DNA from: Patiriisocius sp047730165
GTDB lineage: Bacteria > Bacteroidota > Bacteroidia > Flavobacteriales > Flavobacteriaceae
DNA: 64,000 nt
Direction of reading: 5' to 3'
Assembly (NCBI RefSeq): GCF_047730165.1
Contig: NZ_CP159834.1
Span: 2,859,958-2,923,957, forward strand
The translations under genes and the position numbers were made by a program. Shown piece after piece: positions 27,641 to 36,015 of this stretch (position 1 is the stretch's first letter; every line of letters starts with the position of its first letter). A model generated the notes under the pieces. That model did not search any database. It was not told the DNA's origin and worked only from the letters and a program-made list of their open reading frames with translations.

Positions 27641-28009
27641 ATTCATTAAACCTACCAAACCTTGAGTTGCAACAAAGCACTTTTAGTAGGATAAATAATA
27701 ACCGAACAAATGGTATACAAAACTGCGTTAGTAAAAATAATGCGCGAGTAACATACCTAGATCTATTTACAAATATCTAAGTTAAGCGTATATCATTATA
27801 GGTGTGAATAGAATACCCCTGTCTAGAAACAGAAGAAGAAATTTTATTAATATGTATATAAATCAAAGCATTTATAATGCCGCATAAGACACATTCATTT
27901 CAAACCCCACACTTCTCAATAAATTGATTTTTAATTATTTACATATTCACATGTAACAAAACACTAGGGGTACTCGTCATATATATAAGAACCAACAAAT
28001 TTAATTATC
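27641..28009. other. Gene-free AT-rich region
   Basis: About 370 bases after clpB. Six-frame reading gives only trivial ORFs and no family resemblance. It probably contains the promoter of the small membrane ORF at 28010, but no good TAnnTTTG box is seen close to it. Confidence 0.4.
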
Positions 28010-28126
28010 ATGAAAAACAGATCAAAAAGTATCCCAAATCGAAATCACACATTAGCTATATATGTACTTTCTATGGCCTTTATCATCGTAACATACAGCA
28101 TCTTTTCTGCGGCGATATATTTATAA
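28010..28126 (+). CDS. Putative 38-residue single-span membrane peptide
   Basis: ATG 28010 to TAA 28126. The product begins with a basic, polar stretch (MKNRSKSIPNRNHT) followed by one hydrophobic helix (IYVLSMAFIIVTYSIFSAAIYL) reaching the C terminus: a positive-inside, single-span topology with no lipobox or cleavage site. It is preceded by an A/T-rich leader as usual for Bacteroidetes. Small size and lack of a known family limit confidence, but the charge and hydrophobicity split is unlikely by chance in AT-rich spacer. Function unknown. It lies in the gene-poor stretch between clpB and a broken CsbD-like gene, both stress-linked. Confidence 0.5.
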   Translation: MKNRSKSIPNRNHTLAIYVLSMAFIIVTYSIFSAAIYL

Positions 28127-28191
28127 AAAAAATGCCTTATTATTAGGTTTTTTTAAAAAACAAGACCTTAACAAGTCATAAGTATTAACTC

Positions 28192-28387
28192 TCAATTACA
28201 TACACGTAATTGGCTGCAGTTGGTTTTTTTAATAGCATCCTTTGCCTTACCTGTAGATTCTTGAATGCTCCCTACAAGCTTGTCCATCGTACCTTCGAAA
28301 TATTCACCATCATTATTAAAAGTAATCGCGCATTGTTGTTTTGCATTTCCTTTAATCTTGCTTCCCTTTCATTTCTGTATCGTTCAT
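28192..28387 (-). pseudogene. CsbD-like stress protein gene with a single-base frameshift
   Basis: From ATG 28387 the frame reads MNDTEMKGK then QD and a stop. Dropping one base in the AAAGGGAA run near 28365-28370 joins it to an open frame reading SKIKGNAKQQCAITFNNDG, then EYFEGTMDKLVGSIQESTGK and AKDAIKKTNC, ending at TGA 28192-28194. MKGxxKxxKG followed by a DKLVGxIQExTGKAK end is the CsbD pattern (general stress proteins of about 60-70 residues). The total of 196 bases is 3n+1, fitting one inserted base. The second frame has a TGA directly before the joint and no own start. Either a real frameshift or a one-base sequencing error. Confidence 0.65.
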
Positions 28388-28529
28388 AATTTTTGTTTTT
28401 ATTAAAAATTAATTTAATGTTTTACTCAAAGCCGTTTTTCTAAGAAGAAGCTAACAATTTCATAAACTATGTTATCTTTTACTATAGAAATGCTCAAAAG
28501 CATTAAATTTAGTCCTTAAACCTTGAGTT

Positions 28530-29051
28530 ATGAAAATTTCAGTAGCAGTTATTCTTATCACCTTTTTTCTTTGTTCCTGCGGAAATGCTAAAAAATCATC
28601 CACTGATCTGGACCAAATAACCACCTACTATTTTATAAGGCATTCTGAAAAAGATCGAAGTGACGGGACTAATAGAAACCCAAATTTGAACGAAATGGGT
28701 CAACAAAGGGCAGCATCATGGGCAACTTATTTTGACAGTATCGACCTTGATATGGTTTACGCTACAGAGTATAACAGAACGCAACAGACTGCGATACCTA
28801 CTGCAGAAAGTAAAGATCTAGCAATAATGAGCTATGATCCATCGGTGATGTATAATGAAGGTTTTAAAACAGCTACACAGGGTAAAATAGTTCTTGTGGT
28901 GGGGCATAGTAATACAACTCCAGCTTTTGTAAATGCGGTTTTAGGAGAGCACACTTACGAAGATATAGATGATAATGAAAACGGAATGCTCTACATCGTA
29001 AAAGTCACAAGTGAAGGTGCCACAGCAAAAGAGAAAAAAATAGGAAATTAA
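28530..29051 (+). CDS. Histidine phosphatase family lipoprotein
   Basis: A 173-residue lipoprotein (lipobox FFLCSC, C at about 17) of the phosphoglycerate mutase/SixA-like histidine phosphatase superfamily. The catalytic phospho-histidine motif is FIRHSEK (usual form RHGE/RHAE; serine here), the second arginine is in YATEYNRTQQTA, and the second histidine is in LVVGHSNT. The substrate is unknown; surface-located members may act on phosphorylated metabolites. Ends 6 bases before the stop of the converging DUF6503-like gene. Confidence 0.88.
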   Translation: MKISVAVILITFFLCSCGNAKKSSTDLDQITTYYFIRHSEKDRSDGTNRNPNLNEMGQQRAASWATYFDSIDLDMVYATEYNRTQQTAIPTAESKDLAIMSYDPSVMYNEGFKTATQGKIVLVVGHSNTTPAFVNAVLGEHTYEDIDDNENGMLYIVKVTSEGATAKEKKIGN

Positions 29052-29057
29052 AACTTC

Positions 29058-29792
29058 CTATTTTACACTAATATTTTCTAATTCGATTTTAGACAATAAA
29101 GTAAGTTTATTTAATTCAAGAATGGGAGCTAGTGCTTTCAAGGGTGTATTTAAACCTTCAGGCTTATAATTATTATAATCTACAAAACGAATCCCTCCTA
29201 GAACCCGCGGATTGTAAGCTTCCCTAAAACGAATCCCTCCGCCATTAGTGCTATAACTATAAGCTAGGTAATCTACGGTGAACGTTTCCTTGTGTACCCA
29301 ATAAATGAACTTATCATCAAAATCTGCACCTCCCCCCTCTTGCTTAAAACTAACCCCTATCATATAATAGGGTTTCTCTTTGATATTAGTTTCACCTAAA
29401 AGCTCTTTAATCACTGCGGGAGCATTTAAGCCATAGGGCAATTGCGCAAAATAATGTACAGAGTTTACGCCTTCAGAAATAGGACCTACTAGAGAATCTG
29501 GCACTTTTACGATGGCACCTTGAACCCGACGCGTATGTCCATTATTGCTTAACTCGTCAACGATTGTATTTATGGAATCTTTAATGGTTCTACTAAAAAG
29601 ATAATCGCCATTATTCCTTTTGCTTCTATACTTTTTATCTCTAAAGTCAAAGGTTATTTCTGCAGTATCACACAGACCATTGCAGTTTGTGTTTATCGCT
29701 TTATCTATGATAGCTTGTGCAGAGAGAACGTCACTTTTGGACTGACATTGGGTAAATAATGTGATGGTCAGAATAACTAATAAATATTTCAT
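29058..29792 (-). CDS. DUF6503-like lipoprotein
   Basis: A 244-residue lipoprotein (signal ITLFTQC, C at about 16). The body reads as a beta-rich LolA/LppX-like lipid-binding fold: AEITFDFRDKKYRSKRNNGD, GVSFKQEGGGADFDDKFIYW, VHKETFTVDYLAYSYSTNGG, RFREAYNPRVLGGIRFVDY. This matches what is usually annotated as DUF6503 in Flavobacteriaceae; I give the number from memory. Function unknown. Divergent from the M23 peptidase gene with 73 bases between start codons. Confidence 0.75.
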   Translation of the reverse strand: MKYLLVILTITLFTQCQSKSDVLSAQAIIDKAINTNCNGLCDTAEITFDFRDKKYRSKRNNGDYLFSRTIKDSINTIVDELSNNGHTRRVQGAIVKVPDSLVGPISEGVNSVHYFAQLPYGLNAPAVIKELLGETNIKEKPYYMIGVSFKQEGGGADFDDKFIYWVHKETFTVDYLAYSYSTNGGGIRFREAYNPRVLGGIRFVDYNNYKPEGLNTPLKALAPILELNKLTLLSKIELENISVK

Positions 29793-29865
29793 ACGTTGTA
29801 AAGATGTAACATTTGTGATGAATCGGTCACAAATAGTTCCAGAAACTTACAAGAACTTTAAAATT

Positions 29866-30837
29866 ATGAATCCCATTAAAACCATATGTATCGTGCTATT
29901 CACAGTGATGAATGCAAATGCTATTTTTGCCCAGTCTACAGCGGTAGATAGTGTACTTACTAATTTGCAAATTCATTATAACAAGGGTGCCTATGATAAA
30001 GTAATAGCACTTATCAGTGAAGATATGCTGCAAAAAGTACCAGCTAATGCCATTGAAAATCTTTTAATCAGTTTTAGAAGAGATCTAGGCGATTTACAAT
30101 CAAGTACATTTCAGAAAAAAGAAGGTATTGTAGTAGTGTATTCGTCCTATTTTGAACACGGCGAAACCACAACATCCGTAGCAATTAATGATCAGAATAA
30201 AATAGTAGGGTTGCTTTTTAAGCCGGCAGAAACAAACACGACTCCGAACTTTACAAGAAATAGCACTCCTTTCCTTCTTCCATTTAAAGGGGAATGGTTC
30301 ACGTTTTGGGGTGGCAATACCAAGGCACAAAATTACCACGTGATTAATAAAACCCAGCAAGGTGCTTTTGATTTTGTGATCCTAGACAAAAACGATAAAA
30401 TGTTTGAACGCAGCGGGACGCGCAATGAAGATTATTTTGCTTTTGGAAAACGACTTTATGCCGTTTGCGATGCTGAGGTGGTTGAAGTAATAACAGGAGT
30501 TCACGACAACCCTCCAGGCAGAATGAATCCAGCTCAGCCCTTTGGCAATAAGGTTACTCTAAAAACGGCTAATAACGAGTTTATCGTGTACGCACACCTT
30601 GAAGAAGAATCGATTAGAGTAAAAAAAGGAGACAAAGTAACACGAGGGCAGCTTCTAGGAAACTGCGGCAACTCTGGAAACTCTAGCCAACCTCATCTTC
30701 ATTTTCATCTAAAAGATCGCGCAGCAAATTTTCAGGCAATAGGTGTGACTTCCTATTTTCAAAACAGTATTGTAAATGGTAGTTTGGAAAAAGAATATTC
30801 TCCTGTGAAAAATGATAGAATAAAGCGTCCCGACTAG
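29866..30837 (+). CDS. Secreted M23-family peptidase with N-terminal DUF3887-like domain
   Basis: A 323-residue exported protein. ATG 29866 gives a proper signal peptide (VMNANAIFAQ); the longer frame to 29761 would overlap the divergent gene and hide it. Residues 25-120 form an NTF2-like, DUF3887-type domain (YNKGAYDKVIALISEDM). The LytM/M23 domain follows: candidate zinc ligands are the H of NYHVINK and D of GAFDF (a spacing variant of HxxxD) and the HxH in SSQPHLHFHL; VYAHLEEESIRVKKGDKVTR and GQLLGNCGNSGNSS are typical. Such enzymes cut peptidoglycan cross-links or act as activators. Single gene ahead of smpB. Confidence 0.85.
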   Translation: MNPIKTICIVLFTVMNANAIFAQSTAVDSVLTNLQIHYNKGAYDKVIALISEDMLQKVPANAIENLLISFRRDLGDLQSSTFQKKEGIVVVYSSYFEHGETTTSVAINDQNKIVGLLFKPAETNTTPNFTRNSTPFLLPFKGEWFTFWGGNTKAQNYHVINKTQQGAFDFVILDKNDKMFERSGTRNEDYFAFGKRLYAVCDAEVVEVITGVHDNPPGRMNPAQPFGNKVTLKTANNEFIVYAHLEEESIRVKKGDKVTRGQLLGNCGNSGNSSQPHLHFHLKDRAANFQAIGVTSYFQNSIVNGSLEKEYSPVKNDRIKRPD

Positions 30838-30912
30838 CAAACGCTTATTTTAAAATCCAAATTTTCACTAAAACACAAAAAGTCTAAACGAGTTCAGTAA
30901 CTTTGTATCACA

Positions 30913-31380
30913 ATGGCATTACAGAAAAACGTAAAAATTAAAAATAGAAAAGCGAGGTTTGAGTATGATTTACTCGACAGCTATGACGCGGGTATTGTTT
31001 TAGCGGGGACAGAGATCAAAGCCATCCGCGAAGGCAAGGCCTCTATTGCAGAGAGCTTTTGTGAGTTTAATGATCGTAACGAACTCTTTGTCATTAATAT
31101 GACGGTGCAAGAATACTCACACGCGACTCATTTTAACCATAGCCCAAAAAGCGAACGCAAATTACTACTCAATCGTAATGAATTAAAAAAGTTGGAAAAA
31201 GAGGTGAAAAACTCTGGACTTACCATCATTCCGTTGCTGCTTTACACCAATGACAAAGGGTTTGCAAAATTGAGAATTTCGCTTGCTAAAGGAAAAAAAC
31301 TTTTTGATAAGCGCGATACTATCAAGGATAGAGATAACAAAAGGGACTTAAGTAGGGTTAAAAAATCTTTTAACAATTAA
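30913..31380 (+). CDS. smpB: SsrA-binding protein SmpB
   Basis: A 155-residue OB-fold protein that brings tmRNA to stalled ribosomes in trans-translation. Typical blocks are NRKARFEYDLLDSYDAGIVL, GTEIKAIREGKASI and the basic tail KKLFDKRDTIKDRDNKRDL. The tmRNA gene itself was not found in the window. A -7 box TAACTTTG (30898-30905) ends 8 bases before the ATG, implying a very short leader. Confidence 0.98.
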   Translation: MALQKNVKIKNRKARFEYDLLDSYDAGIVLAGTEIKAIREGKASIAESFCEFNDRNELFVINMTVQEYSHATHFNHSPKSERKLLLNRNELKKLEKEVKNSGLTIIPLLLYTNDKGFAKLRISLAKGKKLFDKRDTIKDRDNKRDLSRVKKSFNN

Positions 31381-31457
31381 ATAAAAGGTGGCTTATATTT
31401 TTTTCTTGTGAAATAATAAGCCTTTTGAATCGTCTTCTCAACAAACCAAATATTCTC

Positions 31458-33935
31458 ATGAAAGCAGCTCTATTTTTATTCTCTTTTCTCGTCACTTCTA
31501 TTGTAGCAGCCCAAATCACAGGAAACGTTACAGACGAAAAAGGTAATACACTTCCTTTTGTAAACATTTACATTCAAGATTCTTATACCGGCACCACTAC
31601 TAATGACCTAGGATATTATGAGTTAAATGTTAAAGAGTCTAAAACACACATCCTTGTATTTCAATATCTAGGGTTTAAACAACAGATAAAAGAAGTTACG
31701 CCTAGCACATTTCCGTATACATTAGACGTAGTACTTATAGAAGAATCTGTGAGTCTAAGCGAAGTCGTTATCAATACCAATGAAGACCCTGCCTACGAGA
31801 TTATTAGAAAAACCATCGCACAACGTAAAGAAAATCAAGAACGCATTGCCCAGTTTACGGCAGACTTCTACAGTCGCGGGGTATGGCGCGTTACAGATAT
31901 GCCAGAAAAAATACTCGGGCAAGAAGTGGGAGACTTTGACGGAGCGCTAGATTCTACACGTACTGGAATCATTTATCTTTCTGAAACTATTTCCGAAATA
32001 GCCTACCAACAACCAGATGACTTTAAGGAAAAAATTCTAGCTAGTAAAGTGAGCGGAAATGACAATGGTTTTAGTTTTAACTCTGCTCAGGATGCTAACT
32101 TTTCATTCTATGATAATAACATAACTATTAATGCAGCCATTGTATCGCCTATTGCTAATAATGGTCTGAGTTATTATGCATATAAGCTTGACGGTGTTTT
32201 TTATGAAGGCAACAAGCTCATTAATAAAATTACAGTAACCCCCCGAAGATCTAAGGACAGGACCTTTTCTGGCACCATCTATATTGTTGAAGATGACTGG
32301 CAATTGTACGGTGTAGAACTAAGCACCACGGGAGAAGCCCTTCAAGTACCCATAATTGAAAATTTGTTTTTTAAACAGAATTTTAAATTTGACGCGACAG
32401 AAAATGCTTGGATAAAAATATCTCAAACTATTGACTTTGCTTTTGGGTTCTTTGGCGTAAAAGGAGATGGCCGTTTTATTGCGGTATATAGTGATTATGA
32501 TTTTCATCCACAGTTTGAAAAACGCTCTTTTACAAACGAAGTACTATCATTTGGTCTAGAAGCTAATAAAAAGGACAGTACTTTTTGGCAATCTTCACGC
32601 CCTATTGCGCTTACCAATGAAGAATTTAAAGACTACGTAAAAAAAGACAGCATCCAGATACTCCGAAAATCACGAAAGTATCTAGACTCTATAGATGCAA
32701 AAGGAAATAAATTTAATCTCCTAGATCCAATCGCGGGCTACAGTTACAAAGACACTTATAATAAATGGCGCGTTTCTTACGAAGGGCCATTTCCTGCGAT
32801 TAATTACAATACAGTTCAAGGCTGGAATGGTGGTGCCGGTCTCAATTATTTTAAATGGTATGATGAAAATAGTACGAGCTGGTTATCTGCAAACCTGAAC
32901 GCTACCTATGGTATCGCAGAGGATAGAGTACGCTTTAATGGTGGTATTACGCGCAACTTTAATCGCACCAATCGTCGCAACATATCTCTTACAGGAGGTA
33001 ATAAAGTATCTCAGTATAACACAGCAGAACCCATCTCGCCTCTTATTAACACTATTACCTCCTTATTCTTTGAGCGTAACTATATGAAGATATATGATCT
33101 CACGTATGCCAGGGTCGGGTATCGACAGGAACTCTTTAACGGCTTGCGTATAGGAAGCAGTTTTGGGTATGAAAAAAGAAGACATCTTTTTAATAATGCA
33201 GACTATGTGACCGTCCATAAGGATGATATCACGTATTCCACCAATAATCCACTGGATGCAGATGCTATTTACAACCCGTTACTAGCAACCCACGATACTT
33301 TTAAATCCTATCTTACGGCAAACATAACCTTTGATCAGAAATATATGACCTATCCAGATGGGAAGTATAACGTAAGAGCAGGCAAATACCCTCGCCTTAA
33401 TATTTCTATAGAAAACGGGATTGGAATCAATAACTCTAACTTAAATTTCACGCAATTTAGCACCAGCTTAAGACAAGAGATTACGCTAGGTAATAAGGGA
33501 GAAACCAGCTACAACGTGAAAGGTAGCGCCTTTATTCACGGAGACGATATTCTGTTTGCAGATTACCAACACTTTAACGGCAACGAAACAAGAATAGGTA
33601 CTTCAGGTAATTATACCTCAGTTTTTAACCTGCTTCCTTATTATGAATTGAGCACCAACAAAGCACACTTTGAAGGACATTTAGAGCACGATTTTAAAGG
33701 GTGGGTTTTAGGAAAAATTCCTGGTATAAACCAGCTTAACTTTAATCTCGTAGCGGGAGCTCACGCCTTGAGTATAGACGGCAAAAAACCATATACAGAA
33801 CTTTCGTTAGGGATTGACAATCTAGGAATAGGTAAATACAGATTACTTCGCTTAGACTATGTGCGCTCTTTTTATGGCGATAAAAATCAAGGTGCTTTCG
33901 TTTTTGGCTTGAAGTTTTTAGATTTTATAAATTAA
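31458..33935 (+). CDS. DUF5686 outer-membrane protein with carboxypeptidase regulatory-like domain
   Basis: A 825-residue protein; ATG 31458 gives a signal peptide (FLVTSIVAAQ), while 11 residues upstream are not needed. Residues 21-105 form the CarboxypepD_reg-like domain that precedes many TonB-linked proteins (ITGNVTDEKGNTLPFVNIYI). The remainder matches the DUF5686 family: a linker domain (EDPAYEIIRKTIAQRKENQE) followed by a C-terminal part rich in alternating strands (about 420-825) ending KLDFIN-like in an aromatic residue pattern (FVFGLKFLDFIN), consistent with an outer-membrane beta-barrel. No TonB box or plug was recognised. Role unknown. Its stop overlaps the stop of the converging cyanophycinase gene. 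Confidence 0.85.
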   Translation: MKAALFLFSFLVTSIVAAQITGNVTDEKGNTLPFVNIYIQDSYTGTTTNDLGYYELNVKESKTHILVFQYLGFKQQIKEVTPSTFPYTLDVVLIEESVSLSEVVINTNEDPAYEIIRKTIAQRKENQERIAQFTADFYSRGVWRVTDMPEKILGQEVGDFDGALDSTRTGIIYLSETISEIAYQQPDDFKEKILASKVSGNDNGFSFNSAQDANFSFYDNNITINAAIVSPIANNGLSYYAYKLDGVFYEGNKLINKITVTPRRSKDRTFSGTIYIVEDDWQLYGVELSTTGEALQVPIIENLFFKQNFKFDATENAWIKISQTIDFAFGFFGVKGDGRFIAVYSDYDFHPQFEKRSFTNEVLSFGLEANKKDSTFWQSSRPIALTNEEFKDYVKKDSIQILRKSRKYLDSIDAKGNKFNLLDPIAGYSYKDTYNKWRVSYEGPFPAINYNTVQGWNGGAGLNYFKWYDENSTSWLSANLNATYGIAEDRVRFNGGITRNFNRTNRRNISLTGGNKVSQYNTAEPISPLINTITSLFFERNYMKIYDLTYARVGYRQELFNGLRIGSSFGYEKRRHLFNNADYVTVHKDDITYSTNNPLDADAIYNPLLATHDTFKSYLTANITFDQKYMTYPDGKYNVRAGKYPRLNISIENGIGINNSNLNFTQFSTSLRQEITLGNKGETSYNVKGSAFIHGDDILFADYQHFNGNETRIGTSGNYTSVFNLLPYYELSTNKAHFEGHLEHDFKGWVLGKIPGINQLNFNLVAGAHALSIDGKKPYTELSLGIDNLGIGKYRLLRLDYVRSFYGDKNQGAFVFGLKFLDFIN

Positions 33936-35227
33936 TTCTTCATCAATTTAAAAACTGAAACACCATTTTCGGTTTCCACTTCCAGAAAATAAATACCTTT
34001 AGGGAGGTGACTCGTGTCTAAGGTTTCTGAAGCACTATTAAAAATCACATGTTGCTTCTTTCCTAAAACATCTACCACTGTAATTATAGCGTTGGGAACA
34101 TTCTTTATAACCAGTGCGTTTATAAAAGGATTAGGATACACAAGTATGTTATCACTGCCTACCTCTTGATTGCTTAATAAGGCGCAGTCAGGGTTATCGC
34201 TTTCTGTTACAGAAATAGTGTTACTGTTCTGATAAACGCTCCACTGCTGCCATTCTGTATTATCTTGTTCTATTGCTAAGTCTGCAAAAACGTTTAAATC
34301 TACCGCAAAAAGTCCATCTTCTGTCGCCGGTATCTTATATGCTATCACGCCGTCTTCCCATATCAATGGTGCTCCAAGCAAAATAACATCAGGCTCATAA
34401 TCAGCACATCTTGGTTGTATAAAGTAAACATAATCTTCTTCTGCTGGATAAGAGCCATAAACTCTTGCTGCTCCCTCATTATCAATACATATAGCGGTAT
34501 ATTCTTCACAAGCCAAACCAATGGGCCTTATAGGATCTTCACTATCTGCAATAATACGCGCCATAAAAACGGTATGTCTACCGCGTCTGTCTGGATCATC
34601 GTAATGCGTATCTGTTATTACATTCTTTAAATATGGGATATCTAGAAAATCCCTGTGCCCTATACTTACTTTATTGTGATAAGGGTCTGAAATGGCAAGT
34701 GCAGATGTTACGGTTCCGTTTTGTGCGTCAAAATAATGCCCGCCTAAAATTGCCATACCAGCACTCGTGCCGCCTATAACCCCACCTTTTTCATTTACGT
34801 GCGCATTGAGAAGGTCTTCCATTTCGTTATCCTTAAAATAGCTCACATAATCATACTGGTCACCACCTGCAAACCAAATAGCTTCTGCATTTGCCACTTT
34901 ATCTAGTACGTATGGATCTGTGGCTCCTGCTAAGTTTAATATTTTGAGCGTTTCTACAGAGTTAACATTTACCCCTAGATCACTATAAAAATAATCATTA
35001 TACCCATCGCTACCACTGGCTCTAAGCACCACTATATCTCCACCATTTGCCCGCTCTAAAAACCACTGCGAGGCATTATCATTCTCTGAAGCGCCCCCCA
35101 TCATACAAACACCAAACTCTGGCGTGGTTGTGATATTTGAAGTGTTTCCAGTAAAATAGCTCACATAATTCTGTGCTGATAGTATGGAAGTAATTAATAT
35201 AAATGCAATACTTAATTGATGTTTCAT
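33932..35227 (-). CDS. Cyanophycinase-like S51 peptidase exported by T9SS
   Basis: A 431-residue protein with signal peptide (ITSILSAQ). The catalytic domain (about 35-290) is of the S51/cyanophycinase type: GVCMMGGASEND, WFAGGDQYDYV, the nucleophile motif GGTSAGMAILGG and DTHYDDPDRRGRH. The C terminus (about 360-431) is a T9SS type A sorting domain (VYPNPFINALVIKNVPN ... LPKGIYFLEVE). Cyanophycinases cut beta-Asp-Arg dipeptides from cyanophycin; a secreted form suggests use of polymer released by other organisms, but S51 members also cut other Asp-type bonds. It is followed, 4 bases upstream, by pcm, which acts on isoaspartyl residues, so the pair may be co-transcribed. Confidence 0.87.
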   Translation of the reverse strand: MKHQLSIAFILITSILSAQNYVSYFTGNTSNITTTPEFGVCMMGGASENDNASQWFLERANGGDIVVLRASGSDGYNDYFYSDLGVNVNSVETLKILNLAGATDPYVLDKVANAEAIWFAGGDQYDYVSYFKDNEMEDLLNAHVNEKGGVIGGTSAGMAILGGHYFDAQNGTVTSALAISDPYHNKVSIGHRDFLDIPYLKNVITDTHYDDPDRRGRHTVFMARIIADSEDPIRPIGLACEEYTAICIDNEGAARVYGSYPAEEDYVYFIQPRCADYEPDVILLGAPLIWEDGVIAYKIPATEDGLFAVDLNVFADLAIEQDNTEWQQWSVYQNSNTISVTESDNPDCALLSNQEVGSDNILVYPNPFINALVIKNVPNAIITVVDVLGKKQHVIFNSASETLDTSHLPKGIYFLEVETENGVSVFKLMKN

Positions 35228-35231
35228 CTTG

Positions 35232-35873
35232 TTAATTTTTATTTTCTAATAATGGTACAAATCTAAATTCGCCAAACTCTTCTTTATCAAAATCCGTTTC
35301 TGAAGTCCGAGTAAAAACAGTCATAATTTGAGCTTCATCTCCTACCGGGATGACCAGCTTCGCTCCTACTTTTAATTGTGCTAGTAAAGGTTTAGGCACA
35401 AAAGGAGCGCCGGCAGTGACAATAATCCCGTCAAAGGGAGCTTCTGCTTTATGCCCTATGTATCCATCACCAAAAATCAATTTTTTAGGTCGATATCCTA
35501 ATTTTGGCAAGAATAGTTTTGTCTTTTTAAACAACTCATTTTGTCGTTCTATGCTGCAGACAGTTAATCCTAACTCAAGCAATACCGCTGTTTGATAACC
35601 ACTACCCGTTCCTATTTCAAGAACTATATCACCTGTTTTGACGTCAAGTAATTCAGTTTGTCTTGCCACCGTATACGGTTGCGATATGGTTTGGTCTGCA
35701 GCAATTGGGAACGCCTTATCCACATAGGCGTGATCTATAAAACTGCTATCCATAAAAAGATGTCTTGGTATTTTATTAATTGCGGTGAGCACAGCTTTGC
35801 TAACTATTCCTTTTTTCTTGAGGACCTCAACCAGTTTTTTTCGCAAACCTTGATGTGTAAAAGTGTCTTTCAA
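35232..35873 (-). CDS. pcm: Protein-L-isoaspartate O-methyltransferase
   Basis: A 213-residue SAM-dependent methyltransferase that starts repair of isoaspartyl damage in proteins. Motif I is VLEIGTGSGYQTAVL; the pre-motif ISQPYTVARQTELL with the active-site QTIS loop and the post-motif FDGIIVTAGAPFVPKPLL are clear. Length is typical. Four bases separate its stop-distal end from the cyanophycinase start, implying a two-gene operon with pcm first. Confidence 0.96.
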   Translation of the reverse strand: MKDTFTHQGLRKKLVEVLKKKGIVSKAVLTAINKIPRHLFMDSSFIDHAYVDKAFPIAADQTISQPYTVARQTELLDVKTGDIVLEIGTGSGYQTAVLLELGLTVCSIERQNELFKKTKLFLPKLGYRPKKLIFGDGYIGHKAEAPFDGIIVTAGAPFVPKPLLAQLKVGAKLVIPVGDEAQIMTVFTRTSETDFDKEEFGEFRFVPLLENKN

Positions 35874-35969
35874 TTGTTTATTTTTAGGAAGTCACAAATT
35901 AATAAAAAACTATTTATAATTACTTCAGAAATGTCAAAGATTTATCACAGAGTTCTCTCTTTTTACACT

Positions 35970-35999
35970 TTTAATCTAGAGAGCAAACCGTTACCTTTG
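35970..35999 (+). promoter_or_regulatory. Probable promoter of the Gfo/Idh gene
   Basis: -7 box TACCTTTG (35992-35999), perfect to TAnnTTTG; -33 position 19 bases upstream reads TTT instead of TTG. Ends 16 bases before the ATG. Confidence 0.5.
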
Positions 36000-36015
36000 T
36001 ATAAAACATAGAACG

